Assembly: GCA_963836905.1 (NCBI GenBank)
Contig: CAWIKY010000004.1
Location: 62,001 to 126,000 of the forward strand
Length of the DNA: 64,000 nucleotides
DNA from: CAWIKY01 sp963836905
Lineage (GTDB): Bacteria; Pseudomonadota; Alphaproteobacteria; Caulobacterales; Hyphomonadaceae
Reading direction: 5' to 3'
The notes beneath the pieces are model-generated. The model was given only the letters and a program-made list of their open reading frames with translations, was not told the origin of the DNA and did not search any database. Shown here piece by piece: positions 15,733 to 23,827 of the stretch. Made by a program: the position numbers and the translations under genes. Position 1 is the stretch's first letter, and the number at the start of each line of letters is the position of its first letter.

Positions 15733-16209
15733 CTAGTTGCGTTCCAGATCGCGGAACTGTTTGCGCAGCCGCCATTCCTCTGAGGTCACCGAGCGCTCAA
15801 TGTTCTGCAGCCGGTCATCCAGATCGCGGAACTTGTAGCGAAGGTTGGCAAACGTCGTACGGGGCCTGTTAGACACGCCGCGCCAGAAGATGTCTTCTTC
15901 TTCGCTGAGCGGACGGGACCGCAGCGGCGTTCGGGGCGTAATGATCCAGACGACGACGTAGGCCAGAAGGACCAGCGGACCGCCTACGAACAGAAACAGG
16001 GCTACAGCGAGAAGGCGAACCAGGGTCGGTTCCCATCCGAACCGTTCGGCGAGGCCGCCGCAGACACCGGCAATGACGCTGCTGGTGCGGGACCGGTAAT
16101 ACCGCTTCGGATTGGGTGACCCGTTGAAGTCATAGGCCTCTTCCTTGGCTGAAAAGCTGTCCTTCCAGGCACTGAAGTCGTTGCGGTCCTGTCTCTCTTC
16201 CCGGGTCAT
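15733..16209 (-). CDS. pspC: Phage shock protein C domain protein
   Basis: The 158-residue product has a PspC domain at residues about 35-100 (RYYRSRTSSVIAGVCGGLAERFGW, then a membrane helix through LLAVALFLFVGGPLVLLAYVVVWI). The C-terminal part is charged and predicted to form a coiled coil (RYKFRDLDDRLQNIERSV). With PspB it senses inner-membrane stress and relays it to PspA/PspF. The start overlaps the pspB stop by four bases. Confidence 0.93.
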   Translation of the reverse strand: MTREERQDRNDFSAWKDSFSAKEEAYDFNGSPNPKRYYRSRTSSVIAGVCGGLAERFGWEPTLVRLLAVALFLFVGGPLVLLAYVVVWIITPRTPLRSRPLSEEEDIFWRGVSNRPRTTFANLRYKFRDLDDRLQNIERSVTSEEWRLRKQFRDLERN

Positions 16210-16472
16210 GCGTCTCTCCTGTAGTTCGGGTTGGCCGAGGTGCGGCGGGCGTCGTCGCGCGCTGCGCTTTCCTCGATTTCGGTAACGGATTCCAGGCTTT
16301 CGATCCGGCGCTCCATGGCGCGGGCAGATCGCCAGAGATCCTCGAGCATCCGCTCGTCATCCGGGTTCAGGGTCTTCTGCTGGCGCCAGAGTGTGACGTA
16401 GTGGAAGATAAGCCCCGGAAAGGCGACGAAGATGATTCCTATGATCGCGATGACCATGAATTCTTCAGGCAT
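16206..16472 (-). CDS. pspB: Phage shock protein B
   Basis: The 88-residue product has an N-terminal membrane helix (MVIAIIGIIFVAFPGLIFHYVTLW) followed by the charged, coiled-coil-like PspB tail (LNPDDERMLEDLWRSARAMERRIE). It acts with PspC as a membrane stress sensor. The start codon overlaps the end of the preceding 44-codon frame and the stop overlaps pspC, showing tight translational coupling. Confidence 0.9.
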   Translation of the reverse strand: MPEEFMVIAIIGIIFVAFPGLIFHYVTLWRQQKTLNPDDERMLEDLWRSARAMERRIESLESVTEIEESAARDDARRTSANPNYRRDA

Positions 16473-16599
16473 TTGAAACTCCGGTTTTGGCTCCGTCGGA
16501 GCGGCGCACTTTGCGCCGCTCTTCCAGATGCTGGGCGATGAGACCTGGCGCAGTGATCACGCTCAGGATCCCGGTCAGGACAAGAATGGGTACCAGCAT
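16465..16599 (-). CDS. 44-residue membrane protein between pspA and pspB
   Basis: This short gene starts four bases after the pspA stop and runs into the pspB start. It has an N-terminal hydrophobic helix (MLVPILVLTGILSVITAPGL) and a basic tail (LEERRKVRRSD). Position and size resemble the small accessory membrane proteins of other psp operons such as PspD or PspG, but the sequence is not clearly one of those. The tight packing with both neighbours argues that it is real. Confidence 0.65.
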   Translation of the reverse strand: MLVPILVLTGILSVITAPGLIAQHLEERRKVRRSDGAKTGVSNA

Positions 16600-16602
16600 G
16601 TC

Positions 16603-17352
16603 CTAGCCCTCACTTTGCGTCGAGCCTGAACCGGGCATCTGCACCGGCTGCTGGCTTTGTGTGGACTGGTCGGACTGGTCCGACTGGGCAGGCCGGCTGC
16701 CGCTCTTGCGACGCTTCAGCTCATCCAGCTCGCGCTCGACACTGTCGGAGCGTTCGAGGTCTGCGAACTCGTCCTCGAGCGACTTTTCACCACCGCGGAT
16801 CGTGTCAGCATAGGCTTCCATCTCGTCGACCTTGCGCTCAACCACCGAATACCGGGCAATCGCATCATCGACACGGCTGTCATAGGTCCGGCTGCGGACG
16901 CGGATCCGCTGCTCGGCGGCTTCACGACGCATCATCAACGAACGATGCTTGGCCTTGGCTTCGTCCAGCTTCGCCTGAAGCTTGGAGAGGTCGTCGGACC
17001 GCTTCTCGAAGGCTTCCTCGGCCATTTCAAGCGCTTCGCGGCGGCGGGTGATTTCCGACTCGGCCTTCTGCTTGGCGACCAGCGCGCCGCGGGCGAGGTC
17101 TTCTCGGTCACGGTCGAGTGCCATACCGGCTTTTTCGGCCCAATCGTCACGGATGGTTTCGTAATGGACGATCTCGCGGTCCATCTCCTTCTTGTCGGCC
17201 ATGGCACGGGCAGCGCCGGTGCGGACCTCGATCAGGGTGTCTTCCATTTCCTGGATCATCAGGCGGGCGATCTTTTCAGGATCCTCGGCCTTGTCGAGAA
17301 TGGCGTTGATGTTGGAGTTTACGATATCGCCGAAGCGGGAAAAAAGTCCCAT
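16603..17352 (-). CDS. pspA: Phage shock protein A
   Basis: This 249-residue member of the PspA/IM30 (ESCRT-III-like) family is almost entirely helical and coiled-coil, with the conserved N-terminus MGLFSRFGDIVNSNINAILD that binds membranes and AEDPEKIARLMIQEMEDTL. It stabilises the stressed inner membrane and, when unstressed, inhibits PspF. The C-terminus carries an extra Ser/Gln-rich tail of about 25 residues, making it longer than the enteric protein. Confidence 0.96.
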   Translation of the reverse strand: MGLFSRFGDIVNSNINAILDKAEDPEKIARLMIQEMEDTLIEVRTGAARAMADKKEMDREIVHYETIRDDWAEKAGMALDRDREDLARGALVAKQKAESEITRRREALEMAEEAFEKRSDDLSKLQAKLDEAKAKHRSLMMRREAAEQRIRVRSRTYDSRVDDAIARYSVVERKVDEMEAYADTIRGGEKSLEDEFADLERSDSVERELDELKRRKSGSRPAQSDQSDQSTQSQQPVQMPGSGSTQSEG

Positions 17353-17369
17353 GATAGTGTTCCTTCAGG

Positions 17370-17510
17370 TTAGTTGATAAGGCTGGCGAGAACGACGCCT
17401 GCGATGAAGAAGCCCCAGCTTTCCAGCGGTCGCCGGGTCAGCCAGTGGCCAAAGTGCCGCGCACGGTCCGCAAAGGTTGGCTCGGTGTCGGGGTACGGTC
17501 TTGATCGCAT
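17370..17510 (-). CDS. 46-residue membrane protein, first gene of the psp operon
   Basis: ATG 17510 is preceded by GGAGAGACGA, a good ribosome-binding site. The product has a charged N-terminus (MRSRPYPDTEPTFADRARHF) and one C-terminal membrane helix (SWGFFIAGVVLASLIN). It is the first gene downstream of the sigma-54 promoter at 17560-17575 and ends 17 bases before pspA, so it is almost certainly co-induced with pspA. The family is not recognised; it may be an alphaproteobacterial psp accessory protein. Confidence 0.7.
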   Translation of the reverse strand: MRSRPYPDTEPTFADRARHFGHWLTRRPLESWGFFIAGVVLASLIN

Positions 17511-17559
17511 TCGTCTCTCTCCAATTAGCGCAGCCAGTGAGCCGCCTTGGCCATACCTC

Positions 17560-17575
17560 TGCAACCAGCGTGCCA
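17560..17575 (-). promoter_or_regulatory. Sigma-54 (-24/-12) promoter of the psp operon
   Basis: Minus-strand TGGCACG-CTGG-TTGCA matches the RpoN consensus (TGGCACG-N4-TTGCW) perfectly. It lies 50 bases before the start of the 46-residue gene, and the divergent gene is PspF, the expected activator. Confidence 0.93.
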
Positions 17576-17579
17576 GTTT

Positions 17580-17698
17580 TTATTAATTCTCTATAGCTCT
17601 GATTTGGTTGTATTTTTTAGTCGGCTCTACAGGAACAACTATTTGTTTCGTCAAGTGAGCTATATATTTTTAGTAATCTGGGCATATATTTTTCGTCA
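17580..17698. promoter_or_regulatory. A+T-rich psp upstream activating region
   Basis: This divergent intergenic region is strongly A+T-rich compared with both flanking genes. It would hold PspF upstream activating sites and probably a DNA-bending (IHF) site between them and the sigma-54 promoter, plus the pspF promoter. Individual sites could not be assigned with confidence. Confidence 0.55.
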
Positions 17699-18805
17699 AT
17701 GATGCTAACTCAGGAACCTGTACAGCCGATCGGCGAGTCTCCGGAATGGTTGGCTGCCGTCGAGCATGCGTCGCGCATGGCGGTTGCCGAACGCCCGATC
17801 CTGGTGATTGGTGAGCGCGGCACAGGCAAGGAGTTGATCGGTGAACGTCTGCACTTCCTGTCGCACCGTTGGGAAGCGCCGTTCGTGAAAGTGAACTGCG
17901 CCGCGCTGAACGAGGAATTGCTGGATTCGGAGCTCTTTGGGCACGAACAGGGTGCGTTTACCGGCGCAACCAAGCGCCGGATCGGCCGGTTCGAGCAGGC
18001 GAACGGCGGCACCGTCTTTCTCGACGAAATCGCCACGGCTACGGACCGGGTTCAGGAGAAGCTGCTGCGCGTCGTCGAATACGGGGAGTATCAGCGGCTT
18101 GGCGGCGAAGATGTCCTGCGCTGCGATGTGCGGATCGTGGCAGCGACCAATGTCGATCTGCCCGCACTTGCCGGGCGGGGCGGTTTCCGCGCCGATCTTC
18201 TGGACCGGCTCGCCTTTGATGTGGTCACCCTTCCCCCCTTGCGCGCACGCCGTGAGGACATCGCCTTGCTGGCAGCTCATTTCGGCGCAGGCATGGCCCG
18301 CGAGATGGGACGCGCCTTTCCAGGCTTCTCGGAGGCAGCGCTGACGGTGCTGGAAGGGCATGACTGGCCGGGCAATGTCCGGGAACTGAAGAACGCAGCG
18401 GAACGTGCCACCTACCGTTCGGTCGCTGTCTCGGAACTGACGCCGATCGAGATCGCCCCTGATATGCTCGACCCCTTCGCCTCCCCCTGGGCACCGAAAT
18501 CAGGCTCTGGGAGACCATCTGAACCGGGTCCTCCTACGCCCGTCACGGCGTCAGAAACGCTCCCGAAGCCTGAACCGGAACTGGCGTTCTCCGCCAGCTA
18601 TGAGGATGCCATTGCAGCGTTCGAGCGGCGGGTGGTTGGCCATGCGCTGTCCCTCTCGGGCGGGCATCAGGGCAAGGCGGCGCAAGCGCTTTCGCTGACC
18701 TATCACCAGTTTCGCGGCATTCTGCGCAAGCTCGATCTGGACACCAGGGAAAAGCGTGATGCGGCAGGACTGGGTCAGCCGGATACCGTCCAGCCGGAGG
18801 TCTGA
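17699..18805 (+). CDS. pspF: Sigma-54-dependent activator of the psp operon
   Basis: This 368-residue AAA+ enhancer-binding protein has no N-terminal receiver domain, as in PspF. Motifs are Walker A GERGTGKE (38-45), the sigma-54 contact loop GAFTGA (85-90), and Walker B GGTVFLDEI (about 102-110). The HDWPGNVRELKN segment follows, and a Fis-type helix-turn-helix (HQGKAAQALSLTYHQFRGILRKL) sits at the C-terminus. A proline-rich linker of about 60 residues separates the last two. ATG occurs twice in a row at 17699 and 17702. It is divergent from the psp operon, which has a perfect sigma-54 promoter. Confidence 0.95.
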   Translation: MMLTQEPVQPIGESPEWLAAVEHASRMAVAERPILVIGERGTGKELIGERLHFLSHRWEAPFVKVNCAALNEELLDSELFGHEQGAFTGATKRRIGRFEQANGGTVFLDEIATATDRVQEKLLRVVEYGEYQRLGGEDVLRCDVRIVAATNVDLPALAGRGGFRADLLDRLAFDVVTLPPLRARREDIALLAAHFGAGMAREMGRAFPGFSEAALTVLEGHDWPGNVRELKNAAERATYRSVAVSELTPIEIAPDMLDPFASPWAPKSGSGRPSEPGPPTPVTASETLPKPEPELAFSASYEDAIAAFERRVVGHALSLSGGHQGKAAQALSLTYHQFRGILRKLDLDTREKRDAAGLGQPDTVQPEV

Positions 18806-18900
18806 CGAATTTCAGGCAAATCGCTGTCGATACTGCAAACCCGTCTTCAGCGGGCCGGGCTAGTGTGGCAATCGATAGTCACCGGACCGGACAGGCCTTC

Positions 18901-19635
18901 ATGACCGACAGCACACGCACGCGCTTTCTGGGGCTGGACTTCGACCCGCTCAATCTCGAAGAGGCCGTGTCCCACATCGTCGCGCGGGCTTCAGATGGTT
19001 CGACCTTCGGCTATGTCGTGACACCGAACGTCGATCATGTGGTACGGCTGGACCACGAGCCGGAGCTTGCCCCGCTCTATGAGACTGCGGCGCTGACCTT
19101 GTGCGACAGCCGTATTCTAGAACTTCTGGCACGGGTTCGCGGCTTGCACCTGCCCGCCGCACCGGGCGCGGACATTGTCGAGATGCTGGTACGCCGGGAA
19201 ATCGCGCCGCATGAACCGGTCACGGTGATCGGTGGGGACGCAGACATGGTCCGCCAGATGAAGGCACGGTTCGGGCTGACCGATATCCGCTGGCATGACG
19301 CGCCGATGGGGCTTCGCCGCAACCCTGAAGCCGTCGAGGCCGCAGCCGGGTTCGCGGCGCAACAAAACGCCCGGTTCGTGTTTCTGTGTGTCGGCTCACC
19401 GCAGCAGGAGATGATTGCACAGGCAATCGTCCGGCGCGGCGATGCCCGCGGTGTGGGCCTCTGCTGCGGCGCAAGTTTCGATTTTCTGACGGGCAAGACG
19501 GCCCGCGCTCCAGTCTGGATGCGCCGGGCGCGGCTGGAATGGCTGCACCGGTTGGCCAGCGAACCCAAACGTCTGGCCCGGCGCTATCTGGTCGACGGTC
19601 CGCGCATACTCGGTTTGTGGCTGCGCACTGCCTGA
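18901..19635 (+). CDS. WecG/TagA/CpsF-family glycosyltransferase
   Basis: This 244-residue GT26-family enzyme would transfer a sugar (often N-acetylmannosaminuronic acid or similar) to a lipid-linked precursor in surface polysaccharide synthesis. Family signatures are TPNVDHVVRL near residue 40, CDSRILELLAR, PAAPGADIVEML, VTVIGGD, FLCVGSPQQEMI and the CCGASFDFLTGKTARAPVWMRRARLEWLHRL block. ATG 18901 is chosen over 18865 because homology begins there. No other polysaccharide genes are adjacent. Confidence 0.92.
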   Translation: MTDSTRTRFLGLDFDPLNLEEAVSHIVARASDGSTFGYVVTPNVDHVVRLDHEPELAPLYETAALTLCDSRILELLARVRGLHLPAAPGADIVEMLVRREIAPHEPVTVIGGDADMVRQMKARFGLTDIRWHDAPMGLRRNPEAVEAAAGFAAQQNARFVFLCVGSPQQEMIAQAIVRRGDARGVGLCCGASFDFLTGKTARAPVWMRRARLEWLHRLASEPKRLARRYLVDGPRILGLWLRTA

Positions 19636-19722
19636 GGGGGCTTGTTTCGGGATCAAGGCTCGGGTTAGCGAGGCGCGACGTCTCAGTTGATGACGAGGTT
19701 CATCTCCACCCTCCCATCGCCA

Positions 19723-19744
19723 CCCCAAGACGAAGATCTTGGGG
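19723..19744. repeat. Palindrome CCCCAAGA-N6-TCTTGGGG
   Basis: This perfect 8-bp inverted repeat has a 6-base loop. It sits in the context CACCCC...GGGGTCCAT, which recurs in degenerate form near 20190-20215 on the other side of the GIY-YIG gene. It may serve as a terminator between the convergent genes. Confidence 0.65.
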
Positions 19745-19760
19745 TCCATGAAAGAGAGAC

Positions 19761-20057
19761 TTACAGCCAGGTCTGTGACAGGTCCTGCCAGTCCGGGTTC
19801 TGGCTTTCAATCAGATGAACTTTCCATGCCCTTGGCCAGCCCTTGATCGTTCGCTCGCGGTTTAGTGCGGTTTCCATGGTTTCATGGCGTTCGGCGAAGA
19901 CCAGTGTTTTGCAGTCATACTTGCCGGTGAATGCCGAGCTGTGACCGGACTGGTGTTGCTCGAGCCTCGCGTACAAGTCGGAGGTGCATCCGGTATAAAG
20001 GGTTCCGTTCGGCTTGCTGGCCATGATGTAGACCGCGATGAAGTCGAAACGGGCCAT
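19761..20057 (-). CDS. Small GIY-YIG domain protein (UPF0213/YhbQ type)
   Basis: The 98-residue product consists almost only of a GIY-YIG nuclease domain: VYIMASKPNGTLYTGCTSDL holds the GIY and YIG elements, then LYARLEQHQSG with the conserved Arg and ALNRERTIKGW with the metal-binding Glu. Its role in DNA metabolism is unclear. ATG 20057 starts exactly at the domain; a longer frame upstream has no family similarity. The gene lies between two similar C4...G4TCCAT palindromic repeats. Confidence 0.85.
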   Translation of the reverse strand: MARFDFIAVYIMASKPNGTLYTGCTSDLYARLEQHQSGHSSAFTGKYDCKTLVFAERHETMETALNRERTIKGWPRAWKVHLIESQNPDWQDLSQTWL

Positions 20058-20307
20058 TCCAACCCTCCGGTCTGCAAAAGGTCGAGGGAGCCTGCCATTT
20101 TCCAGCATGGACTCCAAGATCAAGTGTTGGAGTAGCGCAGAAGTGACCACGAAACCTGCTGGAAGAGTTCGTCCCCGCCCCCTCACTGCCACCCCGAAAC
20201 GCTACCCCGGGGGTCCATCTCGGACCGTGCCCTGACCCCAATACGTCTTCAAATCGCCATGCGCAGCAATGATCTTCAGGAACAGTTCGCTTCCGCGAAT
20301 TTCGCTT

Positions 20308-20328
20308 CGGCCCGACTTGATCGGGCCG
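20308..20328. repeat. CTTGA-loop palindrome
   Basis: CGGCCCGA-CTTGA-TCGGGCCG is a perfect 8-bp stem. It has the same loop as 7036-7062 and 32906-32926 but unrelated arms. Confidence 0.8.
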
Positions 20329-20371
20329 CCCATCTCTCGCCTTCAATACGCTTTGCACCGGTCAGGGATGG

Positions 20372-20394
20372 GTCCCCCGGTCAAGCCGTGGGAC
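20372..20394. repeat. CTTGA-loop palindrome, inverted orientation, one mismatch
   Basis: GTCCCCCGG-TCAAG-CCGTGGGAC pairs at eight of nine positions around TCAAG, the reverse complement of CTTGA. It lies just before the 3' end of the amidohydrolase gene. Confidence 0.6.
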
Positions 20395-20419
20395 GGCGTG
20401 GACTAAATATCCGTCAAGC

Positions 20420-22144
20420 CTACCGCATCTCGCCCGCCGTGATGTCCGCAGACCATTCCACATCACCATCGATAATCGTCATCAGGGTTTTGGCGTTCAG
20501 AATGTCGTCGTCCGCGACCGTCATCAGATCCCGGTCGAACACGGTAAGATCGGCGCGTTTGCCAACCTCCAGCGTGCCTGCGACGTCTTCGGCGAATGCG
20601 GCGTAAGCGGCAGCAGAGGTGAACATCTGCAGCGCTTCGAAGCGCGAGACGCGTTCCTCACGGTTCCAGTCATTGCCGGACTCGCCCTTCAGATCCTTGC
20701 GGACGCTGGCCGCATAGAATTCGATCAGCGGACTGCCGACCTCGACAGGCGCATCCGATCCGCCCGCAATGATCGCGCCGGCCTCAAGCAGGGACGCCCA
20801 CGCATAGGCCCCATCAAGACGCCGGAGCCCGAGCCGGGCAGGCGCAAAATAGAGATCGCCGATGGCATGAGAGGGCTGCATGCTGGCGATCACGCCAAGC
20901 GGGGCAAAGCGCGCAATATCCGCCGGACGCAGGATTTGCGCATGCTCGATCCGCCAGCGGGGGCCTTTGCCGCCCGTTTCCGACCTGTCAGCGGCTGCAA
21001 AGCTCTCTTCCATCCAGTCGAGTGCGCGGGCATTGCCCAGATCGCCGATGGCATGGACGGCAAGCTGCACATCGGCTTCAAGGGCCTTGCCGAACAGGTC
21101 GAGTGTCTCTTCGCGGGTCCGCAAGGCAAGCCCCGAGGTTTCCGGCGCATCGGCATAGGGCGCGGACAGAAGCGCGCCGCGTGAGCCGAGCGCCCCGTCC
21201 ATATAGATTTTCACGGCGCGGGTCGTCAGGCGCGGCCCTTCCGGTTCACGCGCAGCCGCGCGGTCGAAGAGGTTGGGGTCGACAGCGTTGTAAACGCGCA
21301 GTTTCAGCGCCCCGTCGTCGGAGAGTCCGGCCAGCCCGTCGAGCTCGGCGGCATTGACGGACATGTTGTGCAGGCCGGTCCAGCCGCGCGAAAGATAAAC
21401 CTCCTGCGCCGTTTCCAGCACGGATCGCATGTCCTCACCGCCATCCCCGGCCTGCAACGGCGCGAGCAGGTTCATGGCATTATCGATCAGCATACCGTTC
21501 GGGTTGCCATCGGCGTCCTTCAGGATATCGCCGCCCTCCGGCACCGGCGTCTGGGCGGTCAGGTCTGCCGCTTTGAGTGCGGCCGTATTGGCGACCAGGG
21601 CATGACCGTCCGCACGAACGAGCATGACCGGCGTGTCAGGACTGACCGTATCCAGATCGCTCGCCTTCGGAAAACGTCCCTCCGGCCAGTGGGTCTCGAT
21701 CCAGCCACGCCCCATGACGACCGGCGTTCCGGGGTGATCCTCGATATAGGTTGCGACTGTCGAGACCAGCTCGTCTATCGAGGTGACCTGATCAAGGTTC
21801 AGCGTGAGTTCGCGCTCGCCAATGCCGCGCAGATGCGCGTGTGCGTCGACAAATCCCGGATACGCAAAGCCGCCCGCCAGATAGATGCGGCGGGTCGGCC
21901 GCTTGCGCGTGCGGGCGAAATCGGTCGCTTCTGCAACGGGACCGGCAAAGATGATCTTGCCATCCTCGACCACCAGCGTCTCGACGGTCTCGCCTTCAGC
22001 GCGGCCGGTATAGATGGTGCCGCCGGTGATCAGGTATTGCGCCGGAGTTTCCATGACGGGCGCGGTGTCCTGCGCCGACTGGGCAAATGCCGGTCCGGCA
22101 TACAGAACGCCTGCAGCGGCGAGGGCGAGAAGAGCGGTTCGCAT
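20420..22144 (-). CDS. Secreted amidohydrolase family 3 protein (YtcJ-like)
   Basis: The 574-residue product has a cleavable signal peptide (MRTALLALAAAGVLYAGPAFA) and a YtcJ-type metal-dependent hydrolase domain: small beta-sandwich start YLITGGTIYTG, metal motif GFVDAHAHLRG, a lysine/His-rich barrel including AVHAIGDLGNARALDWME, RIEHAQIL, ASMQPSHAIGD, and GSDAPVEVGSPLIEFYAA, ending in the returning beta-sandwich (GKRADLTVFDRDLM). The family acts on amide or ester bonds; the substrate is unknown. A terminator hairpin lies between its start and rpmB. Confidence 0.92.
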   Translation of the reverse strand: MRTALLALAAAGVLYAGPAFAQSAQDTAPVMETPAQYLITGGTIYTGRAEGETVETLVVEDGKIIFAGPVAEATDFARTRKRPTRRIYLAGGFAYPGFVDAHAHLRGIGERELTLNLDQVTSIDELVSTVATYIEDHPGTPVVMGRGWIETHWPEGRFPKASDLDTVSPDTPVMLVRADGHALVANTAALKAADLTAQTPVPEGGDILKDADGNPNGMLIDNAMNLLAPLQAGDGGEDMRSVLETAQEVYLSRGWTGLHNMSVNAAELDGLAGLSDDGALKLRVYNAVDPNLFDRAAAREPEGPRLTTRAVKIYMDGALGSRGALLSAPYADAPETSGLALRTREETLDLFGKALEADVQLAVHAIGDLGNARALDWMEESFAAADRSETGGKGPRWRIEHAQILRPADIARFAPLGVIASMQPSHAIGDLYFAPARLGLRRLDGAYAWASLLEAGAIIAGGSDAPVEVGSPLIEFYAASVRKDLKGESGNDWNREERVSRFEALQMFTSAAAYAAFAEDVAGTLEVGKRADLTVFDRDLMTVADDDILNAKTLMTIIDGDVEWSADITAGEMR

Positions 22145-22233
22145 GAATGAGCCTTTTTACCGGGGTCGGCTCCCATCATGACGGCTCAGCCCGCAGAACG
22201 GAAGGGGCGAGCGGGAAACGACATGCCGAAACG

Positions 22234-22263
22234 AAAAAAGCGCCCGACCTGCGAGCGCTTTTT
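22234..22263 (-). terminator. Rho-independent terminator after rpmB
   Basis: AAAAAGCGC and GCGCTTTTT form a perfect 9-bp stem with A and T tails, so it can work on both strands. It lies 26 bases after the rpmB stop and upstream of the amidohydrolase start. Confidence 0.8.
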
Positions 22264-22288
22264 AATCTAGTCCGGAAAACAACCTGCC

Positions 22289-22588
22289 TTATGCGGCGGC
22301 GGTTTCATCCTCTGATTTCTTCTCCAGCTCGGAGCGGATCTTGGCCGCACGGGCATTCAGCGTGCCCTTCTTCGCCTTGAGAAGGAACGCATCAAGACCG
22401 CCCTGCTTGTCGACCGTGCGCAGCGTGCTGGCAGCAATCTTGAAGCGGAAGGCGCGCTTGAGCGCTTCGGAGTGAAGGGTAACGCGCACCAGATTGGGCA
22501 GGAAGCGCCGCTTGGACTTCACGTTGGAGTGGCTGACCCGGTTGCCCACCATGGGGGACTTGCCGGTAAGTTCGCATTCGCGCGACAT
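22289..22588 (-). CDS. rpmB: Large ribosomal subunit protein bL28
   Basis: This 99-residue bL28 starts MSRECELTGKSPMVGNRVSHSN, the canonical N-terminus, followed by KRRFLPNLVRVTLHSEALKRAFRFKI. The Ala/Glu-rich C-terminal tail is typical of alphaproteobacterial bL28. The gene stands alone with its own terminator and is divergent from the DUF3108 gene. Confidence 0.97.
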   Translation of the reverse strand: MSRECELTGKSPMVGNRVSHSNVKSKRRFLPNLVRVTLHSEALKRAFRFKIAASTLRTVDKQGGLDAFLLKAKKGTLNARAAKIRSELEKKSEDETAAA

Positions 22589-22815
22589 GGCGGCGCTCTC
22601 TCTTCAGAAGATATGGAAAATCGAAGGCGGCACATACGCGCAAGGGGTGACCCCGTCAAGCCCGCCTCTATCATATGCATGGGCCAGGTCAGCGTTGAAA
22701 TCCGGGCGGAGAGGGGATGATTTCACGGCAGCATTGTGTGCGGGCTGTTCATCAGGCGACGAGGCATACCATGTTAGACACCACGCCTTCGATCCAGAGA
22801 CACGAGGACCGGTGA

Positions 22816-23685
22816 ATGAAACGCTTTCTTGCTGCCACAAGCCTTCTTGGCGGAATGTGCCTGTCCGGACTGCCGACCGCATCCCAGGCACAAACGGCCC
22901 TGCCTGTGATCTCGCCCGCTCCGACCGCCCTGCAGCAGATCCGTGACGGACAGCCGATGCGCATGGTCTACGAGCTCGACGCGCGTGCGCGCCTCTTCAT
23001 CATTCCAGTGTCCGCAAAAGCGACTTTCGCAGCCGATCTGCGCCCCGAGACCTATTCGATGACCTCGAATGTCCGGACCACAGGTCTGGCCGACATCTTT
23101 GTGAACTATGACCTTGCCAACAGTGCGGCCGGGTATGTGAACGCTGATGGCCTGACCCCGTACCGCTATGTCAGCCAGAACAATGACGGCAAGAAGAACA
23201 GGCGCGTGGAAATGGTCTATGGCGCGGACGACGTGACGATGACGGCCACACCGCGTTTCGGCAATCTTGGCTTTCCGCCGGCAACCCCTGCGCAGAAACT
23301 GGCGGCGCATGATCCGATTTCAGCGCTGATCGACTTTTCCCTCTCACCTGTCGCGAAAGAAACGCCGTGCGGCGGCCCGATCACGACCTTCGATGGTCGC
23401 CAGCTCACCCGCCTGACCTTGACCTATCAGGGCCGCTCGAAAGTGAAGACGAAGGTCTTCAGCGGCGAGGCCATTGAATGCTTCGTCAAGCTGGACCGTG
23501 TGGCGGGCTACAAGGAGGGTGAGAAGGGCAGCAATCTCAGCGGCATAGACGGCCCGATGCGCATGTGGATCGCGCCTCTGAAGAACGGCCTGCATCTGCC
23601 GGTGAAGATCACGGTCGATACCGAAGACATTGGCCGCGTAACGCTGGAAGCGTCAAAATTCTCCCTGGAGCCGGTGGCGGGGTAG
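22816..23685 (+). CDS. DUF3108 family periplasmic protein
   Basis: The 289-residue product has a signal peptide (MKRFLAATSLLGGMCLSGLPTASQAQ) and a DUF3108 domain rich in beta strands, including YELDARARLFIIPVSAK, DPISALIDFS and GPMRMWIAPLKNGLHLPVKI near the C-terminus. This family is often found next to rpmB in alphaproteobacteria. No enzymatic role is established; a periplasmic lipid- or envelope-related function is a guess from fold and location. Confidence 0.85.
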   Translation: MKRFLAATSLLGGMCLSGLPTASQAQTALPVISPAPTALQQIRDGQPMRMVYELDARARLFIIPVSAKATFAADLRPETYSMTSNVRTTGLADIFVNYDLANSAAGYVNADGLTPYRYVSQNNDGKKNRRVEMVYGADDVTMTATPRFGNLGFPPATPAQKLAAHDPISALIDFSLSPVAKETPCGGPITTFDGRQLTRLTLTYQGRSKVKTKVFSGEAIECFVKLDRVAGYKEGEKGSNLSGIDGPMRMWIAPLKNGLHLPVKITVDTEDIGRVTLEASKFSLEPVAG

Positions 23686-23754
23686 CGGGCAACCTGATCG
23701 AAGAACACTTCACCCCACCCCGCAAGCGAGAAGCGGAGAAAGTGCCTGTAGCCC

Positions 23755-23777
23755 ACCCTTCGACACGCTCAGGGTGA
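23755..23777. repeat. Dispersed hairpin CACCCT-TCGACACGCTC-AGGGTG
   Basis: A 6-bp perfect stem plus partial pairing inside the loop (GACACGCTC). Nearly the same sequence (CCCTTCGACAAGCTCAGGG) is a widespread extragenic palindrome in alphaproteobacteria. It sits 70 bases after the DUF3108 gene and before the convergent DnaJ-like gene, so it may terminate both. Confidence 0.7.
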
Positions 23778-23827
23778 GACCTGAGAGCGCTGTGGCATTT
23801 GGTCTATTTGCTCAGTCTGTTCGTGGG

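Larger units (their letters stand above)
20058..20419. other. Intergenic region rich in palindromic repeats
   Basis: About 360 bases without a gene. It contains a degenerate CACCCC...GGGGTCCAT repeat (about 20190-20215), a perfect CTTGA-loop palindrome at 20308-20328, and a near-perfect one with the reverse-complement loop TCAAG at 20372-20394 (eight of nine pairs). It seems to be a landing area for dispersed intergenic repeats. No promoter stands out. Confidence 0.65.
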
